Origin: Azospirillum agricola
GTDB lineage: Bacteria > Pseudomonadota > Alphaproteobacteria > Azospirillales > Azospirillaceae
Direction of reading: 5' to 3'
NCBI RefSeq assembly: GCF_017876095.1
Contig: NZ_JAGINM010000005.1
Location: forward strand, 62,001-126,000
DNA length: 64,000 bases
The first letter of the stretch is position 1, and every line of letters begins with the position of its first letter. Shown one piece after another: positions 58,875 to 64,000 of the stretch. Under the pieces are notes generated by a model that saw nothing but the letters and a program-made list of their open reading frames with translations, was not told where the DNA came from and ran no database searches. Position numbers and translations under genes: made by a program.

Positions 58875-58903
58875 CCAAACCGGCAACCAACTTGCCAGTT
58901 TGG
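58875..58903. promoter_or_regulatory. Large palindrome upstream of hupD
   Basis: Arms CCAAAC-N-GGCAA and TTGCC-N-GTTTGG surround CCAAC, 200 bp before hupD. The centre CAA-N5-TTG is the mirror of the TTG-N5-CAA pattern reported for HupR binding in Rhodobacter. It may be an activator site or the end of a transcript. Confidence 0.4.
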
Positions 58904-58978
58904 CGCCACTCTGTAACGTTCATGTCCACAACAGCTTCAGGACCAAATCAAATAGCCGGAAAACGCCCGCAATTTCAG

Positions 58979-58991
58979 TTGCTTGGAGCAA
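58979..58991. promoter_or_regulatory. TTGCT-TGG-AGCAA palindrome and weak -24/-12 sequence
   Basis: A 13-bp perfect palindrome lies 111 bp before hupD. Ten bp on, TGGCATGGAACTTGA (59002-59016) matches a sigma-54 promoter except GA in place of GC at -12. Together they suggest an upstream activator site and promoter, but the -12 mismatch is serious. Confidence 0.35.
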
Positions 58992-59101
58992 TTACTACCT
59001 TTGGCATGGAACTTGAGTATCGAGGCGGGCTGCGGCGGGAGCGCCGCATCGGCAGGACGGACCGCCCGGCAAGGCGGCCGCGACGGGGAGGGACAGAGGG
59101 C

Positions 59102-59728
59102 ATGAACCGGGGCAACCGCATCCTGGTGCTGGGAATCGGCAACATCCTGTGGGCCGACGAAGGGTTCGGCGTCCGCGCCGTGGAACGTCTGGCCGAGGGC
59201 TGGAGCTTCCCCCCCAACGTCACGCTGATGGATGGCGGCACCCAGGGCCTGTACCTGCTGCCGCATCTGGAGAGCGCCGACACGCTGATCCTGATCGACG
59301 CCATCGACTACGGCCTGCCCCCCGGCACCCGGCGCGAGTTCCGCGACGGCGATGTCCCCGCCTTCCTCGGCGCCAAGAAGATGAGCCTGCACCAGACCGG
59401 CTTCCAGGAGGTTCTGGGCAGCGCCACCCTGCTGGGCCGCTGCCCGGAACGGATGATCCTGGTCGGCGTCCAGCCGGAATGCCTGGAGGATTACGGCGGC
59501 GGCCTGACCGACACCGTCGCCGCTCAGCTGGAGCCGGTTCTCGACCGCGTGCGGGAGATCCTGCGCGACGAGTTCGGCGCGGGCGGCGAGCCCCGCCCGG
59601 CGCGGGCGGCGACCTCCACCGCATCCGCCGCCGTGTCCCGCCAGGCCTACGAGACCGGGCGTCCCAGCGCGGAGGAGGCCTGCCGCATCGGCGATCCCCG
59701 CGTGCTCGCCGCCGCCGGCGCGCTCTGA
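59102..59728 (+). CDS. hupD: HupL C-terminal maturation endopeptidase
   Basis: A 208-aa protease of the HyaD/HybD type that removes the HupL tail after nickel insertion. GIGNILWADEGFGVRAVE carries the first metal-binding acid, IDAIDYG the second, and SLHQTGFQEVL the histidine. A C-terminal extension (ATSTASAAVSRQAYETGRPS) beyond the usual end is rich in Ala and Ser. A GGGAGGGACAG site precedes the ATG. It is first gene of the second hydrogenase operon. Confidence 0.93.
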   Translation: MNRGNRILVLGIGNILWADEGFGVRAVERLAEGWSFPPNVTLMDGGTQGLYLLPHLESADTLILIDAIDYGLPPGTRREFRDGDVPAFLGAKKMSLHQTGFQEVLGSATLLGRCPERMILVGVQPECLEDYGGGLTDTVAAQLEPVLDRVREILRDEFGAGGEPRPARAATSTASAAVSRQAYETGRPSAEEACRIGDPRVLAAAGAL

Positions 59729-59738
59729 GGATCCGCCC

Positions 59739-60059
59739 ATGTGCATCGGCACGCCCGTGCGGATCCTGACGGTGGACGGCATCGCCGCCACCGGCGACGA
59801 CGGCTCGGGCACGCCCGTCGCCGTCGATCTGTCGCTGCTGCCCGACACGCGGCCCGGCGACTGGGTGCTCGACTTCCTCGGCGCCGCCCGCCGCCGCATC
59901 GACGCCGACGAGGCGGCGCTGATCCGCGACGCGCTGGCGGCGGTCGCCGCCGCGATGCGCGGCGAGGAGCATGACGGCTTCGCCGACCTGACCGACCGCA
60001 CCCCCACCCTTCCCCCCCATCTGGAGGCGGCCCGCGCCGCCGGCCGTTCCGAGGGCTGA
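59739..60059 (+). CDS. hupF: HypC-family chaperone HupF
   Basis: A 106-aa protein beginning MCIGTPV, where the Cys after the initiator Met binds the iron precursor and the immature large subunit. GDWVLDFLGAARRRID is the conserved core. Longer than HypC (about 80 aa) because of a C-terminal extension, as in HupF proteins, which protect HupL from oxygen in rhizobia. It lies 10 bp after hupD. Confidence 0.92.
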   Translation: MCIGTPVRILTVDGIAATGDDGSGTPVAVDLSLLPDTRPGDWVLDFLGAARRRIDADEAALIRDALAAVAAAMRGEEHDGFADLTDRTPTLPPHLEAARAAGRSEG

Positions 60060-60065
60060 CCCCGC

Positions 60066-60524
60066 ATGACCGACACGCCCGTTGCCGAGCCGGCCACGAC
60101 ACCCGCCCCGAAGCCGGCGAAACCCCTGCTGCCGCTGCCGCCGCTGGTCGACCGGCTGACCGACGCGCTCGGCTACCCCCGGCTGGAGAGCGCCGACGAC
60201 CAGCCCTGGCGCGGCGGGACCGAGAGCTGGGTCGTCTTCCTCCCCGGCCACGGCAAGGGCAACGCCGAGACGGCCGATGTCGCGGTGATCCTGCCCGAGC
60301 TGGTGCGCGTCCTGTCGCCCCATCTGAAACCCGCCGTCGCCGGGCCGGCCGCCGAACAGGCCCTGCTGGCGCGCGCCGGGATGATGAGCCTGCCGGCGCT
60401 GGTCTTCCTGCGCGGCGACGATCTGCTGGGCAGCATCCCCCGCGTCCGCGACTGGGACGACTACCTGGAGCGGATCGCCGCCATCCTGCTCGGCCCCCAC
60501 GCCCCCTCCGCCCGCTTGCAGTGA
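60066..60524 (+). CDS. hupG: HupG, thioredoxin-like hydrogenase chaperone (HyaE family)
   Basis: A 152-aa protein with the HyaE fold: thioredoxin-like but without the CxxC pair. ESWVVFLPGHGKGNAETADV and MMSLPALVFLRGDDLLGSIP are the conserved strands. It is thought to assist folding or Tat-proofreading of the HupS precursor. The Pro/Ala-rich N-terminus is unremarkable. Gap to hupF is 6 bp. Confidence 0.9.
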   Translation: MTDTPVAEPATTPAPKPAKPLLPLPPLVDRLTDALGYPRLESADDQPWRGGTESWVVFLPGHGKGNAETADVAVILPELVRVLSPHLKPAVAGPAAEQALLARAGMMSLPALVFLRGDDLLGSIPRVRDWDDYLERIAAILLGPHAPSARLQ

Positions 60525-60535
60525 AGGATTCCGCG

Positions 60536-61420
60536 ATGACCTCCCTGTACGGCCTGACCCACCCGCCGATCGGCTTCGGCCCCGGCAGCCAGCCCGAGGC
60601 GGACGCGGAGGGGCTGGAGTATCTGCCCATGCCGTCGGGCATGCGCGTCTACCACCCCCATCTGCCGGACGTCACGGACCCCGCCCGCGCCGCCGCCGCC
60701 CGCACCCTGCTGGAACGGCTGCACGCCGCGCTGGCCGGCTGGAGCGAGGGCGAGGAAATCCGCATCCCGGTGGAGCGGCTCGACGCCCCGGTCCTGTCCT
60801 TGATCGACGAGGCGCTGGGCGAGGGCGAGGTCTCCGTCCTGGTCGAGCGGCCGGGCGACCGGCTGGAGATCCAGGAGGCGGCGCTGGCCGGCGTCTGGCG
60901 TGTTCGCTCCTACGAGACCGGAACCGCCGCCCCACGCGAGACGGTGCTGGTCGGCGCCTTCCCGCGCGTCGCCCTGACCCGCGCCTTTCCGGCGGCGCCC
61001 CCGGCCGAACCGCAAGCCGAAGCGCCCGCCGGGCTGATGAACGGCCTGCCCATCCTGACCGAGCTGCTTGACCACAGCGCCCGCTGGCAGCGCGGCGACG
61101 CCGCCCACGCGGTGAATTTCAGCCTGCTGCCCCACAGCCCGGAGGATCTCGCCTTCGTCGAGCGGCGGCTCGGGGTCGGCGCCACCACCATCCTGTCGCG
61201 CGGCTACGGCAATTGCCGGGTCACCGCAACGGCCACCCCCAATGTCTGGTGGGTGCGCTATTACAACTCCATGGACACGCTGATCCTCAACACGGTCGAG
61301 GTCACCCAGGTGCCCGCCGTCGTCTGCGCGGCGGCGGAGGACATCGCCGACAGCGCCGAGCGGCTGGCGGAAATCCTCGACGCCCTCGGCGGGTCCGGCG
61401 CGAACGGAGCCTCGGCATGA
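60536..61420 (+). CDS. hupH: HupH hydrogenase maturation protein (HyaF family)
   Basis: A 294-aa protein with the HupH pattern GLMNGLPILTELLDHSARW and LLPHSPEDLAFVERRLGVGA, followed by SRGYGNCRVTATATPNVWWV. In rhizobia HupH is required for correct iron-sulfur assembly of the small subunit. The start is ATG 60536, 6 bp after GAAGGA; a GTG at 60521 overlapping hupG is an alternative. Its stop overlaps the next ATG (ATGA). Confidence 0.9.
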   Translation: MTSLYGLTHPPIGFGPGSQPEADAEGLEYLPMPSGMRVYHPHLPDVTDPARAAAARTLLERLHAALAGWSEGEEIRIPVERLDAPVLSLIDEALGEGEVSVLVERPGDRLEIQEAALAGVWRVRSYETGTAAPRETVLVGAFPRVALTRAFPAAPPAEPQAEAPAGLMNGLPILTELLDHSARWQRGDAAHAVNFSLLPHSPEDLAFVERRLGVGATTILSRGYGNCRVTATATPNVWWVRYYNSMDTLILNTVEVTQVPAVVCAAAEDIADSAERLAEILDALGGSGANGASA

Positions 61421-62298
61421 CCGCCTTCGCCGTGCCGGGGCGGTTCGAGGGCTCCTACCTCGGCGACGCCTCGCGCCTGTCCGCGACGGCGCGGATGGAA
61501 TGCAAGATCTGCTGGCACGTCTACGACCCGGCCGAGGGCTGCGACGTCTGGCAGGTTCCCGCCGGAACCCCCTTCGCGGCGCTGCCCGGCGAATGGCGCT
61601 GCCCGGTGTGCGACGGCGACCGCGACCAGTTCATGACGCTCGACGCCGGCACCGACACGGCCGCCCCGCCGCCCGCAGCCATCGCCGCTCCGCCGCGTCC
61701 GATGGTCGCCGCGCCGGAGCCGCCGGCCGCCGTCATCCAGGGGCTGGAGCGCGCCTTCCGCGAGATCCACACCGCGCAGATGCGCGGCATTCCCATCGTC
61801 AACGACGCGCTGGCGGTGAAGGCGGTCGGCTTCCGCCCCTGGGACGGGCGCTGGCTCGGCGCCCTGATCACGCCCTGGTTCATGAATCTGGTGTTGCTGC
61901 CCGGCGGGGCCGACGACTGGTCGGGCCTCGTCCCCGGCGCCAAGGAGCTGGTGGAGTTCCCGTCGGGCCGCTACGAGTTCGTCCACGCCCTGCGCAAGGA
62001 CGTCGGCCCCTACAAGGCCTGCTCGCTGTTCTCGCCGATGTTCGAATTCACCAGCATGCTGCACGCCAGCGAAACCGCCGCCGCCGCGCTGGTCGCCCTG
62101 TTCGATCCGGAGATCCGCGAGGACGGCGCCCGCACCGCCGAGATCCGCCGCTTGCGCGAAGCCGAACTCGCCCCGCCCGCCGGGGCCATGGAACCGGCGG
62201 AGGCCGAGGCAGCCCCGGTGGACGAGCCGCCCCCCCCGCCGCGCCGCCCGTCGCGCCGCGTCCTTCTGATGGGACCGGGCGCGGAGCCGGCGCCATGA
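61417..62298 (+). CDS. hupJ: Rubredoxin-HupJ (HybE-like) fusion protein
   Basis: A 293-aa protein. Residues about 25-75 are a rubredoxin (CKICWHVYDP and WRCPVCDGDRDQF, four Cys for one Fe), equivalent to HupI. After a Pro/Ala linker, residues 105-245 form a HupJ/HybE-type chaperone (NDALAVKAVGFRPWDGRWLG; LITPWFMNLVLLPG; SLFSPMFEFTSM). The C-terminus is acidic then Pro/Arg-rich (PPPPPRRPSRRVLLMG). HupI and HupJ are separate genes in rhizobia. They support HupS maturation under oxygen. Confidence 0.88.
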   Translation: MTAFAVPGRFEGSYLGDASRLSATARMECKICWHVYDPAEGCDVWQVPAGTPFAALPGEWRCPVCDGDRDQFMTLDAGTDTAAPPPAAIAAPPRPMVAAPEPPAAVIQGLERAFREIHTAQMRGIPIVNDALAVKAVGFRPWDGRWLGALITPWFMNLVLLPGGADDWSGLVPGAKELVEFPSGRYEFVHALRKDVGPYKACSLFSPMFEFTSMLHASETAAAALVALFDPEIREDGARTAEIRRLREAELAPPAGAMEPAEAEAAPVDEPPPPPRRPSRRVLLMGPGAEPAP

Positions 62299-62313
62299 GC
62301 GGGGCTTGCCGCC

Positions 62314-62655
62314 ATGCATGAGATGGCGCTGTGCGAAAGCCTGCTCCAGGCGATGGAGGAGGCCGGGCGGAGCAACGGCTTCACCCGCGTGCGCCGGGTG
62401 CGGCTGGCGATCGGCCGCTTCGCCGGGGTGGAGCCCGAGGCCTTGCGCTTCGGCTTCGACGTGGTGACGCGCGGCACGCTGGCCGAGGGGGCCGAACTGG
62501 TCATCCTCGACGTGCCGGGCCAGGGCTGGTGTTTCGATTGCAGCGAGACGGTGCCGCTGGAGCATCGGCTGGCCTCCTGCCCGCGCTGCGGCGGCGACCG
62601 GCTCCAGCCCAACGGCGGCACCGAGATGACGATCAAGGATCTGGAGGTCGAGTGA
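62314..62655 (+). CDS. hypA: Nickel-insertion protein HypA
   Basis: A 113-aa protein: MHEMAL at the N-terminus supplies His2/Glu3 nickel ligands, and the zinc site has two CxxC pairs (WCFDCSE, SCPRCGG). It delivers nickel with HypB to the large subunit. Its stop overlaps the hypB start by one base (TGATG). Confidence 0.94.
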   Translation: MHEMALCESLLQAMEEAGRSNGFTRVRRVRLAIGRFAGVEPEALRFGFDVVTRGTLAEGAELVILDVPGQGWCFDCSETVPLEHRLASCPRCGGDRLQPNGGTEMTIKDLEVE

Positions 62656-63650
62656 TGTGCACGGTTTGCGGTTGTTCGGGCGCCACGGTCGGCGGGGCCG
62701 ACCACCATCATCATCACGGCGATCACGATCACCATCATCATGACCATGGGCATGACCACGCGCACGGCCATTCCCATGACCATTCCCACGATCACGATCA
62801 CGATCACGATCATGGCCATTCCCACGATCATGGCGACGACGGGCATCACCATCACGGGGCTGCCGGGCTGCTCGACTACGGCGCCGGGCCGGCCCGCGCC
62901 CACGCGCCCGGCCTGTCGCAGACCCGCATGGTGGAGATCGAGCGCGGCATCCTGTCGAAGAACGACGGCTACGCCGCCGCCAACCGGGCGCGGCTGGCCC
63001 GCGCCGGCACCTTCGCGGTCAACCTGCTGTCCAGCCCCGGCGCCGGAAAGACGACCCTGCTGGTCGCCACGCTGAAGGCCCTGGCCGGCCGCTGGCCGGT
63101 CGCGGTCGTCGAGGGCGACCAGCAGACCTCCAACGACGCCGAGCGCATCCGCGCCACCGGGGCGCCGGCCGTGCAGATCAACACCGGCAAGGGCTGCCAC
63201 CTCGACGCCCACATGGTCGGGCACGCGCTGGAGCAGCTTCCGGGCCTGGACGGCGGCCTGCTGTTCGTCGAGAATGTCGGCAACCTCGTCTGCCCCGCCG
63301 CCTTCGACCTGGGCGAGGCCAAGCGGGTCGTCCTGCTGTCGCTGACCGAGGGGGAGGACAAGCCCCTGAAATACCCCGACATCTTCGCCGGCGCCGATCT
63401 CGTTCTGGTGACCAAGGCCGATCTGGCGCCGCATCTCGACATCGACGACGAGGCCATCGACCGGGCGCTCGCCCGCGTCAATCCGGGGGCCGCGATCCTG
63501 CGCGTGTCGTCGCGCGACGGCCAGGGCATGGACGGATGGCTCGGCTGGCTGGAGGCCGAGCGCGGCGCCTTCCTGGGCGCGCTCGCCACCGAGGCGGAGG
63601 CCCGCGCCGCCAGCCTGCGCGCCGCCGCCGGCCCGAAGCCGCATCCATGA
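62655..63650 (+). CDS. hypB: Nickel-storing GTPase HypB
   Basis: A 331-aa protein. MCTVCGC at the N-terminus is the high-affinity nickel motif. Residues about 18-68 are a His/Asp-rich stretch with about 29 histidines, able to store nickel. The GTPase domain has P-loop [20 protein letters not shown], metal-site CHLDAHM and guanine motif TKAD. The CAY-GAY repeat DNA that encodes the His stretch is unlike the rest of the gene. It precedes hupR with an ATGA overlap. Confidence 0.95.
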   Translation: MCTVCGCSGATVGGADHHHHHGDHDHHHHDHGHDHAHGHSHDHSHDHDHDHDHGHSHDHGDDGHHHHGAAGLLDYGAGPARAHAPGLSQTRMVEIERGILSKNDGYAAANRARLARAGTFAVNLLSSPGAGKTTLLVATLKALAGRWPVAVVEGDQQTSNDAERIRATGAPAVQINTGKGCHLDAHMVGHALEQLPGLDGGLLFVENVGNLVCPAAFDLGEAKRVVLLSLTEGEDKPLKYPDIFAGADLVLVTKADLAPHLDIDDEAIDRALARVNPGAAILRVSSRDGQGMDGWLGWLEAERGAFLGALATEAEARAASLRAAAGPKPHP

Positions 63651-64000
63651 CCGCCTCCCCCCGCCCCGGCATCCTGGTGGTCGACGACGAGCCGCGCTCG
63701 GTCGAGGTCATCGCCCGCGTGCTCGACGAGGATTTCGACGTCCACACCGCGCTGTCGGCCGAGGAGGCCCTGCGGCTGCTGGAAACGGAATGGATCCAGA
63801 TCGTCTTCTCCGACCAGCGGATGCCCGAGGTCAGCGGGGTGGAGTTCCTGACCGAGGTGCGCGAGCGCTGGCCGGAGGTGGTGCGCATCGTCATCACCGG
63901 CTACATCGACCCCGAGGACATCATCGGCGCCATCAACACCGCCGGCATCCACCAGTTCATCACCAAGCCCTGGCACCCCGACCATCTGCTGCTGACCGCC
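63647..64000 (+). CDS. hupR: Hydrogenase regulator HupR (HoxA), N-terminal part
   Basis: The frame is open to the right edge; 118 residues are seen. A receiver domain, [18 protein letters not shown], with phosphoacceptor in [15 protein letters not shown] and Lys in FITKPWHP. The DQRMP context is characteristic of HupR/HoxA NtrC-type activators of hydrogenase genes. A sigma-54 activator domain and HTH are expected off-window. The ATG overlaps the hypB stop (ATGA). It probably acts at the sigma-54 promoter before hupS. Confidence 0.87.
   Translation, partial: MTASPRPGILVVDDEPRSVEVIARVLDEDFDVHTALSAEEALRLLETEWIQIVFSDQRMPEVSGVEFLTEVRERWPEVVRIVITGYIDPEDIIGAINTAGIHQFITKPWHPDHLLLTA

Larger units (their letters stand above)
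58434..59101. other. 668-bp non-coding region upstream of hupD
   Basis: Between plsC and hupD no ORF has a plausible family, start signal or composition; small frames here look like chance. It contains a 15-bp tandem duplication AGCGGCTCGATC (about 58751-58780), two palindromes (58875-58903 and 58979-58991) and a weak -24/-12-like sequence (59002-59016). It probably holds the hupD operon promoter. Confidence 0.55.

Noticed and set aside
62700..62860. Short-period DNA repeat resembling a microsatellite or CRISPR
   Set aside because: It is the coding sequence of the His/Asp-rich nickel-binding stretch of HypB; the frame is intact and the family is known for it.

Overview
The window is GC-rich, densely coded alphaproteobacterial chromosome. 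CcrM, CtrA and ChpT occur together with a CheA-receiver fusion chemotaxis operon, a complete protocatechuate pathway and an uptake [NiFe] hydrogenase. This combination points to Rhodospirillales, most likely Azospirillum or a close relative. That is an inference from gene content; no 16S or database match was available.

Region 1 (1-14.4 kb), aromatic acid use. A truncated AraC-type regulator diverges from pobA (4-hydroxybenzoate to protocatechuate). A five-gene LivKHMGF-type ABC importer diverges from pcaIJFDCBHG, which encodes every step from protocatechuate to succinyl-CoA and acetyl-CoA. The 350-bp divergent control region carries two copies of an operator architecture (15-bp palindrome plus an extra half-site about 20 bp away) that resembles sites of the IclR-type PcaR/PcaU/PobR regulators. 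The importer is therefore more likely an aromatic-acid uptake system than an amino-acid one.

Region 2 (14.4-30.8 kb), housekeeping, cell cycle and motility. It holds folB, the GANTC methyltransferase gene ccrM with a cluster of GANTC sites in its own promoter, rnhB, a YchJ-like SEC-C protein, a two-domain cold-shock protein, a prephenate dehydrogenase and fliIJ. Then come ctrA with many TTAA half-sites upstream, cspA, three small proteins of unknown function, the cheAWYBR operon and chpT.

Region 3 (30.8-64 kb), hydrogen oxidation and signalling. hupSLC lies behind a near-perfect sigma-54 promoter. hupDFGH, a rubredoxin-HupJ fusion, hypAB and the start of hupR form a tightly overlapping operon 21.6 kb away. 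Between the two blocks are scattered hypF and a hupK-like gene among apparently unrelated genes: a secreted toroid-like protein, DoxX, a 1029-aa hybrid kinase, a chemoreceptor, a sugar transferase, an S41 protease, an acyltransferase, PhzF, a threonine dehydratase-like enzyme, GNAT, DUF1127, YdcF, FtsEX and PlsC. HypABF and HupF handle nickel and cyanide-ligand assembly, HupD cleaves the HupL C-terminus, and HupR probably activates the system. hypCDE, hupT and hupUV are not in the window. Repeats include a 9-bp-stem hairpin family, REP-like palindromes, and a striking inverted array of 10-bp CACAGATG units. No tRNA, rRNA, CRISPR array or intact transposon was recognised.
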